Source: Clostridia bacterium (GTDB lineage Bacteria > Bacillota > Clostridia > Christensenellales > Borkfalkiaceae). Taken from it: a stretch of 42,718 bases of DNA. This document shows positions 22,764 through 31,812 of the stretch, piece after piece (position 1 is the stretch's first letter; each line of letters opens with the position of its first letter). Both the position numbers and the translations under genes were made by a program. The notes beneath the pieces were generated by a model. It was not told the DNA's origin and did not search any database. It saw only the letters and a program-made list of their open reading frames with translations. The DNA lies in assembly GCA_017456665.1 (NCBI GenBank), contig JAFTIY010000088.1:1-42718 (forward strand), read 5' to 3'.

Positions 22764-25700
22764 ATGAAAAAGATGACCATTGACGGTAATACCGCTGCCA
22801 GCCACGTTGCGTATGCCTTTTCTGAAGTAGCAGCTATTTACCCGATAACCCCTTCTTCACCCATGGCTGAAGTTGCTGACGAATGGGCAACTGCAGGCAG
22901 AGAAAACATGTTTGGCCAAAAGCTTATGCTTGCTGAATTACAGTCAGAAGCAGGCGCTGCAGGTGCTGTTCACGGTTCGTTATCTGCAGGTGCTTTAACG
23001 GTAACCTACACTGCAAGCCAAGGCTTACTTTTAATGATTCCTAATATGTATAAAATTGCGGGCGAACTTCTTCCTACCGTATTCCACGTTAGTGCAAGAG
23101 CAGTTGCTGGCCACGCTTTAAATATTTTCGGCGATCATTCAGACGTTATGGCATGCCGTCAAACCGGTTTTGCTATGCTCGCTTCTGCATCGGTTCAAGA
23201 AGTTATGGACTTAGCACTCGTTGCTCATCTTTCTACTTTAAAGAGTAAAGTTCCCTTCTTACACTATTTCGACGGTTTTAGAACTAGCCACGAAGTTCAG
23301 AAGATCGATGCTATTGAATACGACGAAATGAAAGCGCTCGTTGATATGAAGGATATTGAAGACTTTAGAAAACGCGCTTTAAACCCCGATCACCCCATTC
23401 AAAAGGGTACTGCACAAAACGCAGATATTTACTTCCAAAATAAAGAAGCTGCTAATAAATACTACGACGCTACTCCCGAAATCGTTCAAAAGATGATGGA
23501 TAAGGTAAGCAAACTTACCGGAAGAAATTATCATTTATTCGATTACGTTGGTGCTCCCGATGCTGAAAACGTTATCGTTATTATGGGAAGCGGTGCTGAC
23601 TGTGTTGAAGAAACTATTAACAAACTTAACGCTGAAGGCAAAAAGTACGGCGTATTAAAGGTTAGACTTTACAGACCTTTCTATGCTAAGGCATTTATTA
23701 AAGCACTTCCCAAAACTGTTAAAAAACTTGCTGTTTTAGATAGAACTAAAGAAGCAGGTAGCGTTGGCGAACCCTTATATCTCGACGTTTGCACCGCTTT
23801 AGCAGAAGCTAAAAAGAGAATTACCGTTGTTGGCGGTAGATACGGCCTTGGTTCTAAAGAATTTAATCCTTCTATGGTTTACGCTGTTTATAAAAACCTT
23901 GAAAGCGACAAACCCAAGAATCATTTTACCGTTGGTATTTACGACGATATTACCAATACCTCTTTAGACTTTAGCGAAAAATACGACGCTGCACCCGAAG
24001 GAACTATCAGCTGTAAATTCTACGGCCTCGGTTCAGACGGTACAGTTGGTGCTAATAAGAACTCTATTAAGATTATCGGTGACCATACCGATATGTACGC
24101 TCAAGGTTACTTCTTCTACGATTCTAAAAAATCAGGCGGTATTACCGTTTCTCACTTACGTTTTGGTAAAACCCCCATTCAGTCGACCTATCTTATCGAC
24201 GCTGCAGACTTCGTAGCATGCCATAACCCCTCTTACGTTCTCCGTTACGACATGGTTAAGGATCTTAAACAGGGCGGTAAATTCTTACTTAACTCTTCTT
24301 GGAACACCATTGAACAGTTAAATGCTAACCTCCCCGCTTCTATGAAGCGCATGCTCGCTAAAAAGAACGCAAAACTTTATAATATAGACGCTATTAAAAT
24401 TGCAGGCGAAATCGGCCTTGGCGGAAGAACTAACGCTATAATGCAAGCTGCTTTCTTCTATATCAATCAAGATATTATGCCTTATGCTCAAGCTGAAGAA
24501 TATATGAAACAGGCTGTTAAGAAGAGCTACGGCAAAAAAGGCGACGCAGTAGTTAATATGAACTACGCTGCTATTGAAAAAGCTTCTTCAGAACTCGTTG
24601 AAATTACTATTCCTGCAGAATGGGCAACCACCGAAGAGGGCGCTCCCGCTTTAGAAATTGCAAGCAATAAGTACTTCCAAGAAGTTGTTCACCCCATTTT
24701 AACTTTAGAAGGCGACAATCTTCCCGCTTCTGCATTTAACCCCGACGGTAGCGTTCCCACCGGAACAACCGCTTTTGAAAAACGCGGTGTTGCTATTAAA
24801 CTTCCCGTTTGGGATGCTGATAAATGTATTCAATGTAACCAATGTGCTTTCGTATGCCCCCACGCTTGCTTAAGACCTGCTCTTAACCCCGTTGGTGCTG
24901 AAAAACCCGAAAACTACACCGTTAAAGCTGCTATGGGCCTTAAAGGTTACGAATACAGAATGCAAGTTTCTCCTCTCGATTGTATGGGTTGCGGCGTTTG
25001 TGCAAACGTTTGTCCTGCAAAAGAAAAAGCTATTACCATGGTTGCTTTCGACCAAGTAGCAGCAAAAGAGATTCCCAACTACGAATACAGTGAAAATCTT
25101 GAAGAAGTTGATACTTCTGCCTTCAAGAAAACTTCAGTTAAGGGCAGCCAATTTAGTAAACCCTTATTTGAATTCAGCGGCGCATGCGCAGGCTGCGGCG
25201 AAACTCCTTATATCAAAGTTATTACCCAGCTCTTTGGCGACAGAATGATTATTTCTAACGCAACCGGTTGTTCTTCAATTTACGGCGGTAGCGCTCCCAC
25301 CTGTCCTTATACAAAGAACGCTGAAGGTAAGGGCCCTGCTTGGGCTAACTCTTTATTTGAAGACAACGCTGAACACGGCTACGGCTACTATCTTGCATAC
25401 GCTCAACGCAGAGAAAAACTTGCGGCTACTATCTCTTTAGCTTTAGAAAAAGGCGCTAAAGGCAAGATTAAAAAAGCGTTTATCGAATGGCTCGAAAATA
25501 AAAACAACGCAGAAATCAGCAAACAGGTTGCTAAAACCATTATTACCGAAATCGGACCCGCTATTAAAAACACCCGCGGCGAAATTAAGAACATTCTTAA
25601 AGAAATCGAAACTCAAACAGACTGCTTAATTAAAAAGTCTATTTGGATTATCGGTGGCGACGGCTGGGCATACGATATCGGTTACGGCGGTTTAGATCAC

Positions 25701-26273
25701 GTTTTAGCTATGAACGTAGACGTTAACGTACTCGTTTTAGATACCGAAGTATATTCAAATACCGGCGGCCAAGCTTCTAAATCTACTCCTACCGGTTCTG
25801 TTGCTAAATTCGCTGCAGGCGGCAAGAGAGTTAAGAAGAAAGACCTTGGTATGATGGCTATGAGCTATGGCTACGTTTACGTTGCTCAATGCTCTATGGG
25901 TTCTAACAAGCAACAGTTCTTAAACGCAGTTGTAGAAGCTGAAAACTACGACGGACCTTCACTACTTATTTGTTATGCTCCTTGTATTAACCACGGTATT
26001 AATATGAGTAACTCTCAACTCGAAGAGAAGAAGGCTGTAGACGCAGGTTATTGGCATCTTTACAGATACAATCCCGCTGTTACCGAAGGTAACCCCTTCA
26101 CTTTAGACAGTAAAGATCCTACTGCAAGCTATCAAGAATTCTTAATGGGCGAAACCAGATACACCAGCTTAAAGAAGGCTCAACCTGAACTTGCACAAGA
26201 ACTATTTGATAGAGCAGAAGAAGAAAATACTGCAAGACTTAACAAATATAAAAACCTTGCTAAAAAAGACTAA
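22764..26273 (+). CDS. nifJ: Pyruvate:ferredoxin (flavodoxin) oxidoreductase, single chain
   Basis: Oxidises pyruvate to acetyl-CoA and CO2 and reduces ferredoxin, the centre of clostridial fermentation. The 1169-residue chain has all domains fused in the usual order. First comes the pyrimidine-binding start (HVAYAFSEVAAIYPITPSSP), then the gamma region. A 2[4Fe-4S] insert follows with CIQCNQCAFVCPHAC (about 688-702) and CMGCGVCANVCP (about 740-751). Last is the TPP/third-cluster domain (CAGCGETPYIK about 809, ATGCSSIYGG, GGDGWAYDIGYGG, YSNTGGQASK). Codon choice is noticeably more biased than in neighbouring genes, which with the consensus promoter, strong ribosome site and strong terminator predicts very high expression. 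The small ferredoxin at 12.3 kb is a plausible acceptor. Confidence 0.98.
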   Translation: MKKMTIDGNTAASHVAYAFSEVAAIYPITPSSPMAEVADEWATAGRENMFGQKLMLAELQSEAGAAGAVHGSLSAGALTVTYTASQGLLLMIPNMYKIAGELLPTVFHVSARAVAGHALNIFGDHSDVMACRQTGFAMLASASVQEVMDLALVAHLSTLKSKVPFLHYFDGFRTSHEVQKIDAIEYDEMKALVDMKDIEDFRKRALNPDHPIQKGTAQNADIYFQNKEAANKYYDATPEIVQKMMDKVSKLTGRNYHLFDYVGAPDAENVIVIMGSGADCVEETINKLNAEGKKYGVLKVRLYRPFYAKAFIKALPKTVKKLAVLDRTKEAGSVGEPLYLDVCTALAEAKKRITVVGGRYGLGSKEFNPSMVYAVYKNLESDKPKNHFTVGIYDDITNTSLDFSEKYDAAPEGTISCKFYGLGSDGTVGANKNSIKIIGDHTDMYAQGYFFYDSKKSGGITVSHLRFGKTPIQSTYLIDAADFVACHNPSYVLRYDMVKDLKQGGKFLLNSSWNTIEQLNANLPASMKRMLAKKNAKLYNIDAIKIAGEIGLGGRTNAIMQAAFFYINQDIMPYAQAEEYMKQAVKKSYGKKGDAVVNMNYAAIEKASSELVEITIPAEWATTEEGAPALEIASNKYFQEVVHPILTLEGDNLPASAFNPDGSVPTGTTAFEKRGVAIKLPVWDADKCIQCNQCAFVCPHACLRPALNPVGAEKPENYTVKAAMGLKGYEYRMQVSPLDCMGCGVCANVCPAKEKAITMVAFDQVAAKEIPNYEYSENLEEVDTSAFKKTSVKGSQFSKPLFEFSGACAGCGETPYIKVITQLFGDRMIISNATGCSSIYGGSAPTCPYTKNAEGKGPAWANSLFEDNAEHGYGYYLAYAQRREKLAATISLALEKGAKGKIKKAFIEWLENKNNAEISKQVAKTIITEIGPAIKNTRGEIKNILKEIETQTDCLIKKSIWIIGGDGWAYDIGYGGLDHVLAMNVDVNVLVLDTEVYSNTGGQASKSTPTGSVAKFAAGGKRVKKKDLGMMAMSYGYVYVAQCSMGSNKQQFLNAVVEAENYDGPSLLICYAPCINHGINMSNSQLEEKKAVDAGYWHLYRYNPAVTEGNPFTLDSKDPTASYQEFLMGETRYTSLKKAQPELAQELFDRAEEENTARLNKYKNLAKKD

Positions 26274-26307
26274 TTAGTTTAGTTTTAATAACGTAAGTAA
26301 AAAAAAT

Positions 26308-26338
26308 GCTCGGCTTCATTAAAGAAGCTGAGCTTTTT
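26308..26338 (+). terminator. Intrinsic terminator of the PFOR gene
   Basis: GCTCGGCTTC and GAAGCTGAGC pair (one G-U) around ATTAAA, followed by TTTTTTT. Confidence 0.93.
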
Positions 26339-26351
26339 TATTGTAAAATTT

Positions 26352-26383
26352 AAGCGGGGCGAATAATTTTTGCTCCGCTTTTA
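26352..26383 (+). terminator. Second hairpin after PFOR, shared family
   Basis: AAGCGGGGC (26352-26360) pairs with GCTCCGCTT (26372-26380), then TTAT. It is nearly the same in stem and loop as the hairpin at 16165-16192. Confidence 0.7.
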
Positions 26384-26419
26384 TCTTGTTTTTTATATAA
26401 TTTTTTAATAAAACACCCC

Positions 26420-26435
26420 GTTAATCAACTTATAG
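26420..26435 (-). repeat. 16-nt intergenic repeat, copy 9 (AGTT sub-type)
   Basis: Minus-strand CTATAAGTTGATTAAC, about 75 nt from copy 10 and in the same orientation. Confidence 0.75.
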
Positions 26436-26510
26436 CTACACTTTTGTGATTTTTAATACCAAAAACTCATAAAACAACGCAAATAAAGCAAAAAAACACA
26501 CAAATAGCTT

Positions 26511-26526
26511 GTTAATCGCGTTATAG
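26511..26526 (-). repeat. 16-nt intergenic repeat, copy 10 (perfect, inverted)
   Basis: GTTAATCGCGTTATAG on the plus strand, 10 nt from the stop of the next minus-strand gene. Confidence 0.92.
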
Positions 26527-26536
26527 AGGTGTTTTG

Positions 26537-27349
26537 TTATTTTGAGATTATAACAGATACGTTGCCCAATTGATCGTGTGTAAGTAAGTTTTTATTAACT
26601 TCTAAAAAGATATGAGTGCTTGCATTTTGTGTTTCGTTATCTGATGGCTGAATAACTTTATCTACGCAAATAGTCAACGTGTAAAAATACGGGCCGTTGT
26701 ATATTTTGTTCTGATATAAATAATAGCACCCTACCGAATAACTTACCTTTTCTTCTGTATTGTGGTTTATAAGTATTGCAATAAGTGCGTTATTTTCAAA
26801 AAAAGATTGGTTATAGCTTTGTGCTTGGTTAATTAACGTTTGATTGTTAACAACGCTATTGTTTACGTACTCGGTAAGGTCTGTTAACGAAGTTATAGAA
26901 TGCTTTTTAATGGATTGACCATCTTGCTCAACGTTGCTTACGTAACTAACCTGCTGAACAATTGATTGTTGATTTTTTTCGTAAACTGCTTTTATAATTA
27001 CACTGCCTTTGTATTGATGATAGCGCACCGATACGTCGTTTGCAGTTAACGTATACGGAAAAGTTATTGCCGACTGATTTTGTTCGTGAGCTACGATATA
27101 TAAATATTGCAGATCGTAACCGTAAATAAGGTTTGTAGGCTGTAATACGTCTTCGCTTAAGGTGGTATTTTCGATATAAGATCCGATAATTCTTTCTTGA
27201 TAAATGCCGTATTCTTCTATTTGATTTATTAAAACTATACAGCCTGATAAATCATCGTCTTTTTTTGAAAAACAGTTAGAACACGAAAAGGGAAAGACTG
27301 CTACGTCTAGCGTAATAAATGCAGCTAAAAGTAAAACTTTAATCTTCAT
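26537..27349 (-). CDS. Exported protein of unknown function
   Basis: A 270-residue protein with a hydrophobic N-terminal signal (VLLLAAFITLDVAVFPF) followed by Cys residues at about 23 and 26 (SCSNC). The context is close to, but not a good match for, a lipobox. The rest is polar, Asn/Gln/Ser/Tyr-rich and predicted extracytoplasmic, with no motif I recognise. AAAGGAG sits 6 nt before ATG 27349. It follows a 16-nt repeat copy and the 27400-28843 membrane pair, all on the minus strand, so it could be in the same transcript. Confidence 0.7.
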   Translation of the reverse strand: MKIKVLLLAAFITLDVAVFPFSCSNCFSKKDDDLSGCIVLINQIEEYGIYQERIIGSYIENTTLSEDVLQPTNLIYGYDLQYLYIVAHEQNQSAITFPYTLTANDVSVRYHQYKGSVIIKAVYEKNQQSIVQQVSYVSNVEQDGQSIKKHSITSLTDLTEYVNNSVVNNQTLINQAQSYNQSFFENNALIAILINHNTEEKVSYSVGCYYLYQNKIYNGPYFYTLTICVDKVIQPSDNETQNASTHIFLEVNKNLLTHDQLGNVSVIISK

Positions 27350-27378
27350 ATTTTCTCCTTTTTTTAAAAAACGTGGGG

Positions 27379-27394
27379 CTATAACGCGATTAAC
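27379..27394 (+). repeat. 16-nt intergenic repeat, copy 11 (perfect)
   Basis: CTATAACGCGATTAAC with the flank ACGTGGGG, filling most of the 50-nt gap between two minus-strand genes. Confidence 0.92.
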
Positions 27395-27399
27395 TGCTA

Positions 27400-27765
27400 T
27401 TATGCCTTAAAAAAATTGTAATAATTTATTATGCTTAATACAAATGAAATAACAAGCCCAATTAAAAAGCTTGATAAGTTTAAAATAAAAGAATATTTAA
27501 GTGATTTTTTAAAATCTTTAATTACAAAGTAGTAAACCATACCCTCTATAAACCAAATGGCAACCTCTAACGAAAAAAGCACTAAAAAGTAGGCTATAGG
27601 TTCGTTAACGGCATATTGGGTTAAAAATATATTGAGCGAAAGATTGGTTATTGTGTTTAAAATTATTGAGCAAACGTAAACCTTTATTCTTTTTTCTTTT
27701 AAGATAAAAAGGGCACAAGATTCTATTATTAAAGTTAAAATTAAAGCGGTTGGAATATCAATCAT
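27400..27765 (-). CDS. Four-helix membrane protein of unknown function
   Basis: A 121-residue protein that is almost entirely membrane: hydrophobic segments at about 5-23, 30-50, 58-82 and 92-115. A conserved-looking intramembrane Glu occurs in LFSLEVAIWFIEGMVYYF. I do not recognise the family. It overlaps the end of the MFS gene by 8 nt and uses a site inside that gene's tail (AAGGGT), so the two are translationally coupled and may act together. Confidence 0.7.
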   Translation of the reverse strand: MIDIPTALILTLIIESCALFILKEKRIKVYVCSIILNTITNLSLNIFLTQYAVNEPIAYFLVLFSLEVAIWFIEGMVYYFVIKDFKKSLKYSFILNLSSFLIGLVISFVLSIINYYNFFKA

Positions 27766-28843
27766 TATTATTTACCCTTTTTAAAGTTGAATTTTTTAAT
27801 GCGTAATTGTTTTGGGTTATTTTTTTGTTTACTACTAAAATTAACAGCATAGAAATTACGCCCAAAATAGCAATAAGCATTAGCTTTAGGCTACTGCTAA
27901 AGTTGAGCATTCCAAAAAGATACCCTATAAAAAGCGTACCCGCAAGGATGCCAAATGCCGTTGCTTGATATTTTTTTAATAGCTCGCCCGCAAAGTATAG
28001 GGTTATGGGCATTGAAAAGTTAAACAAGAATAGGCCTAGTAAAAAAGCATATAAGCTTTGTGTGGCAAGCGTTAGCAAAAGCGTGCTTGCCAACATTGAA
28101 ATTATCGTTATTAAATTAATGTTAAGCCTTTTTGCTAAAATTCCGCCAACCGCTTTGCCTAAAGTGGTAGAAATTGCTATAAGTAAAAATGTTAGGTTTG
28201 TGGTTGTAAAGTTGAATACGTTAATTTTGCCTATAAACGCGCGGATAAACACAACAAAAACAGTTAAAAAGAGTAAAACAAAAGTTAATTTTGCGTCTTT
28301 TTTGTTTAAAATAGTTTCGTTCGTTAAGTTATTGTGCGCAGAATTTGCATTATTTTTGCTTAAAAATACAATAGCGGCACTTATTGCCAACAAAACTATA
28401 AATATTATAAATAGAGTAAGGCTGAAAAAGCGTTGGCCTAAAACCAGCCCGGTAGCTCCCGTTGCAACAAAAATTCCTAAATGCGAAATATCGTTATTGG
28501 TGTTATTTATAACCTGTTTTCCACCGCTTATGTGAAAAAAGCTGTTGCATAGCCCTAAAAGCACAGCGCTTAATATGAAGTTACTAAAAAAAAGATAAGC
28601 TAACGCTAAAAAAAGCAAACTTAAAGCCAAAAATAAGCGTGGGCGGTTGAATTTATCTATTAAAAAACCAATAGGAATTTGAAAGATAAACGCGAGTGTA
28701 TTATATATTAAAAATACGTTAAGCGTATTATAATAATCGCTTGAGTAAAGTGATGAAAATATTAACAGAGCACAAAGCCCATCTACCGAAAAATGCATAA
28801 CGGTAAGCAACGCTGTTGCTAAATTATTACTTATTTTAAACAT
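27758..28843 (-). CDS. MFS transporter
   Basis: A 361-residue major-facilitator-type permease with about 11-12 hydrophobic segments. The loop motif between segments 2 and 3 is GFLIDKFNRPR (about residues 58-68). The segment FFHISGGKQVINN and HLGIFVATGATGLVLG resemble the Fsr (fosmidomycin-resistance-like) branch of the superfamily, but substrate is not predictable. A weak GAGAGA ribosome site precedes ATG 28843. It is coupled to the following 4-helix protein. Slightly short for an MFS protein but both ends look complete. Confidence 0.8.
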   Translation of the reverse strand: MFKISNNLATALLTVMHFSVDGLCALLIFSSLYSSDYYNTLNVFLIYNTLAFIFQIPIGFLIDKFNRPRLFLALSLLFLALAYLFFSNFILSAVLLGLCNSFFHISGGKQVINNTNNDISHLGIFVATGATGLVLGQRFFSLTLFIIFIVLLAISAAIVFLSKNNANSAHNNLTNETILNKKDAKLTFVLLFLTVFVVFIRAFIGKINVFNFTTTNLTFLLIAISTTLGKAVGGILAKRLNINLITIISMLASTLLLTLATQSLYAFLLGLFLFNFSMPITLYFAGELLKKYQATAFGILAGTLFIGYLFGMLNFSSSLKLMLIAILGVISMLLILVVNKKITQNNYALKNSTLKRVNNND

Positions 28844-28876
28844 GTTTTTTATCTCTCGTTTATTAAAAAAGTGGGG

Positions 28877-28892
28877 CTATAACGCCATTAAC
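28877..28892 (+). repeat. 16-nt intergenic repeat, copy 12 (15/16)
   Basis: CTATAACGCCATTAAC with the AAAAGTGGGG flank, in the 60-nt gap between the lipoprotein and MFS genes. Confidence 0.88.
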
Positions 28893-28903
28893 CGATAGTT
28901 TTA

Positions 28904-29434
28904 TTAATAAACGTTTATCATAAAGCTTGTTACGGTACTGTTCGTATTGTTAACAGAAAGCGAAATGATTACCCTCCCCTTTTCTACGCGTAAGCTGTGC
29001 GGGCTTTCGTCGAGAAGGGTAAAGCCGTTTGATAACAGCGCGGTTTTAAAGGTTGAAGAGCTACCGTTTACCGAGCAGCCGAAAAGCTGGTAATTAGGGC
29101 TGTAACATTCGATGCGGGTAACAACCTGCTCGCCGATCATGCCCCCTATTTGTTTTGAAACCGAATAAATAACGATTGGCGTTCCGCCTTGTACGCACGC
29201 GGCACTGCTATTAAAATCGATGGAGCTTAAGTAGTAGCCGGTAATGCCGTATCCTTCGATAACCGAATAATTAGAAAAATCGCATTGCAAAAGCGGAGTA
29301 AAAAGCTTAAAATCAAAATTACTGTTTTCGTTTATTTTTTGTGCGGTTATCTTGTTCGTTATTGCGCAACCGCTAAAAAACGAAAAAATAACAGCGGTTA
29401 AAAAAATGCAAAAAATACGGGTTAAATTTTTCAT
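28904..29434 (-). CDS. Putative lipoprotein of unknown function
   Basis: A 176-residue protein. The signal peptide MKNLTRIFCIFLTAVIFSFF is followed by lipobox-like FSGC (Cys about 23), so it is likely a membrane-anchored lipoprotein. ATG 29434 has GGAGGA upstream; the longer frame lacks a ribosome site. The mature part is small, Ser/Asn-rich and beta-like, ending with VIISLSVNNTNSTVTSFMIN. No family is recognised. It precedes the MFS/4-helix/exported-protein set on the same strand, with a repeat copy between. Confidence 0.72.
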   Translation of the reverse strand: MKNLTRIFCIFLTAVIFSFFSGCAITNKITAQKINENSNFDFKLFTPLLQCDFSNYSVIEGYGITGYYLSSIDFNSSAACVQGGTPIVIYSVSKQIGGMIGEQVVTRIECYSPNYQLFGCSVNGSSSTFKTALLSNGFTLLDESPHSLRVEKGRVIISLSVNNTNSTVTSFMINVY

Positions 29435-29611
29435 TATTCTTCCTCCACTAATTATACGCACAAAAAATAAAAATTCCTTTTGTTATTACAATAAAAGTAT
29501 AGCATAAAAGCACAAAGCTGTCAATATAATCGAAAAAAATTAGGCTGTAAGGATTTAAGAGTTTGAATAAAAATATAAATTTTAACAAAAAAATCAAAAG
29601 ACAACAAAAAA

Positions 29612-29656
29612 AGCACACTCATTTTAACAATTTTGTAAAACAAGTGTGCTGGTTTT
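29612..29656. terminator. Bidirectional terminator hairpin after gpsA
   Basis: AGCACACT (29612-29619) pairs with AGTGTGCT (29643-29650), with an inner TTTTA/TAAAA pairing. A-rich on the left and T-rich on the right, so it can act in both directions. The rest of the 29435-29756 gap is AT-rich with no gene seen. Confidence 0.8.
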
Positions 29657-29756
29657 TTATTAAAATAAACAGTTAACGTAACCCCGCCGATAAAAAAAAG
29701 TTATTTTTTACACTATAAAAGTGTTAAAACAAGGTGCGGCCTTTTTTAATTTGCAG

Positions 29757-30743
29757 TTATTCGCTCTTATATTCTCTAACCATTAGCGATAAACCAATAG
29801 TTTTTGGGCTTGCTTTGTGATTTACAACGCTATCTACCGCAAAAACGATGGGCAGTTCAACTTCGTATTTTTTTGCAAGCTCAACGGTTGCGGGCAGTGC
29901 GTTTATTCCTTCAACTACCATACCTACTTTTTTTATTGCCTCATCAATAGGCATCCCTTGACCTATATAATATCCGGCACGGTTGTTACGGCTGTGCAAA
30001 GAGGTTGCGGTAACGATTAAATCGCCCATTCCGGCAAGGCCCGAAAAGGTTTGTTTATTGCAGCCAAGCTTTTCGCCGAGCCTTGAAATTTCGCTTAAGC
30101 CACGCGTAATAATTGCGGCTTTTATATTATCGCCGTAGCCAAGCCCGCTCGCTATTCCGCAGGCGATCGCTATAATGTTTTTTACCGCCCCGCAAATTTC
30201 TACCCCTAAAACGTCGCTATTTGTATATACGCGGAAGCTTTCGTTACTGAAAATTTGCTGAATTGCAATAGCGTTTTGTTCGTTTTCGCATGCGGCAACT
30301 ATTGTAGTGGGCAGATCGAGAGCAACTTCTTCGGCGTGAGTTGGGCCGGAAAGGGCTATCGGTTCAAATCCTATAAGCTCGCTTTTTATAACTTCGGTCA
30401 TGGTAAGATTAGTTTTGCTTTCGATTCCCTTTGCAACGCAAACGACGAGCTGTTTTTTGTTTAAAAAACTGCTTATAAGCCTTGCTGTTGATCTAACGTA
30501 AAGAGAAGGAACGGCAATAACTACCACGTTGGCGTTATTGCACGCCTCTTCAATGTTGCCCGAATAGGTTATGCCTTTTGGAAGCTGTAAATTGTTAAGC
30601 TTTACGGCGGTGCTTGTAAGATTAAGCTGCTCGATTTCGCTTTGCAGAGCAGACCAAACGCAAACGGCGTTTCCGTTTAAAAAAAGCATGCGTGCAAGTG
30701 CTAAACCCCAAGTGCCTGCCCCTAATATAGCTATTTTTTTCAT
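29757..30743 (-). CDS. gpsA: Glycerol-3-phosphate dehydrogenase [NAD(P)+]
   Basis: Reduces dihydroxyacetone phosphate to sn-glycerol 3-phosphate, the backbone for phospholipids made through cdsA and cls. The 328-residue protein shows the dinucleotide loop ILGAGTWGLALARML (about residues 5-19), VVIAVPSLYVRS, VCVAKGIE, ALSGPTHAEE, the catalytic-region EICGAVKNIIAIACGIASG and TFSGLAGMGDLIVTATSLHSRN. AAGGGG lies 6 nt before ATG 30743. Length is normal. Confidence 0.97.
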   Translation of the reverse strand: MKKIAILGAGTWGLALARMLFLNGNAVCVWSALQSEIEQLNLTSTAVKLNNLQLPKGITYSGNIEEACNNANVVVIAVPSLYVRSTARLISSFLNKKQLVVCVAKGIESKTNLTMTEVIKSELIGFEPIALSGPTHAEEVALDLPTTIVAACENEQNAIAIQQIFSNESFRVYTNSDVLGVEICGAVKNIIAIACGIASGLGYGDNIKAAIITRGLSEISRLGEKLGCNKQTFSGLAGMGDLIVTATSLHSRNNRAGYYIGQGMPIDEAIKKVGMVVEGINALPATVELAKKYEVELPIVFAVDSVVNHKASPKTIGLSLMVREYKSE

Positions 30744-30809
30744 ATATTACCCCTTGTAAGCATAAGTGCTTGATTAGTTAGTAAACGATAAATCAAATAG
30801 TAAAATTAA

Positions 30810-30838
30810 AAGCGGAAAATAATGATATTTTTCCGCTT
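30810..30838. terminator. Hairpin between gpsA and parB
   Basis: AAGCGGAAAA (30810-30819) pairs with TTTTCCGCTT (30829-30838). It shares its outer stem with the hairpins at 16165 and 26352. Confidence 0.7.
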
Positions 30839-30859
30839 AAGTACAGCTTAAAAAGTGCC

Positions 30860-30875
30860 TTTAATCGTGTTATAG
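30860..30875 (-). repeat. 16-nt intergenic repeat, copy 13 (14/16)
   Basis: Minus-strand CTATAACACGATTAAA, ending 2 nt before the parB stop codon. Confidence 0.8.
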
Positions 30876-30877
30876 GC

Positions 30878-31786
30878 TTACTTTTTATGTTTTTCGATTA
30901 GGTCTAAAATTTCTATAATTCTATCGAGATCGTCGCGAGTGTAGTAGTCGATGTAAATTCTGCCCTTTTTGTCGTTGCCGATTGCTTGAACCTTCGTTCC
31001 GAAATCTCGTTGCATTCTAACGATCATATCGCGAAGCTCAACGCTCATCGGTTTTGCCGATCCCGCCTTTTTCTTTTCGGGGGGATTGTAATAATCTTTA
31101 ACCGCTTGCTCAACGTCGCGAACAGAAAGCTTATCTTTAACGGCTTTGGTAGCAATGCTTTCTTGCACGTTTGCAGGCAACGTAACGAGTGCTCTCGCGT
31201 GGCCGGCAGAAAGCTTGTTGCTTTCAACTAATTTTATTACCTGCGGAGAAAGAGTTAATAGGCGAAGAGTGTTTGCTACTGCCGAACGGCTTTTGCCGAT
31301 GCGGGTAGAAAGTTCTTCTTGCGTCATATCGTAATCCTTCATAAGCTGCTGCATTGCAGTTGCCGCTTCGATTGGGTTAAGATCTTCACGCTGTAAGTTT
31401 TCGATAAGCGAAATTTCTTTTATTTGGCGTTCGTCGTAATCGCGAATAATTGCAGGAATTGTTGCTTTGCCTGCAAGCTTGCTCGCGCGGAAACGGCGTT
31501 CACCTGCGATGATCATATATTTTCCGTCGTCTGCTTTGTTTAAAACGATGGGAGTTATAACTCCGTGAACGGAAATTGAATCTGCAAGTTCTTTTAAAGC
31601 ACCTTCGTCAAACGCTTTACGCGGTTGATTGGGGTTTGCAAAAATTTTATCGAGCTCTATTTCATAAACGGCATTCGCCTGCTCTTCGGTCATCTTGCTT
31701 TCGTCGTATGTAAATCTGCTGTAGTCTTCGCTCGTATCTGTAAAGAGTGCGGAAAGACCTTTGCCAAGACCTTTGTTTACCTTCAC
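30878..31786 (-). CDS. parB: Chromosome partitioning protein ParB (Spo0J)
   Basis: CTP-dependent DNA clamp that loads at parS and recruits condensin for origin segregation. The 302-residue protein has the start KGLGKGLSALF, the NPNQPRKAFDE motif, the CTPase motif GERRFRASKLA (about residues 96-106), SLIENLQREDLNPIEAA, then the helix-turn-helix GKSRSAVANTLRLLTLS (about 163-179) and a C-terminal dimer domain ending DDLDRIIEILDLIEKHKK. The start is GTG 31786 with AGGAGG 8 nt upstream. It follows parA by 26 nt. Likely targets are the parS-like sites at 35.9 kb. Confidence 0.97.
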   Translation of the reverse strand: MKVNKGLGKGLSALFTDTSEDYSRFTYDESKMTEEQANAVYEIELDKIFANPNQPRKAFDEGALKELADSISVHGVITPIVLNKADDGKYMIIAGERRFRASKLAGKATIPAIIRDYDERQIKEISLIENLQREDLNPIEAATAMQQLMKDYDMTQEELSTRIGKSRSAVANTLRLLTLSPQVIKLVESNKLSAGHARALVTLPANVQESIATKAVKDKLSVRDVEQAVKDYYNPPEKKKAGSAKPMSVELRDMIVRMQRDFGTKVQAIGNDKKGRIYIDYYTRDDLDRIIEILDLIEKHKK

Positions 31787-31812
31787 CTTCTTTTCCTCCT
31801 GTTAAAAATTAT

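Noticed and set aside
28005-28535. 176-codon plus-strand frame
   Set aside because: Antisense to the MFS gene, no ribosome site, no family resemblance.
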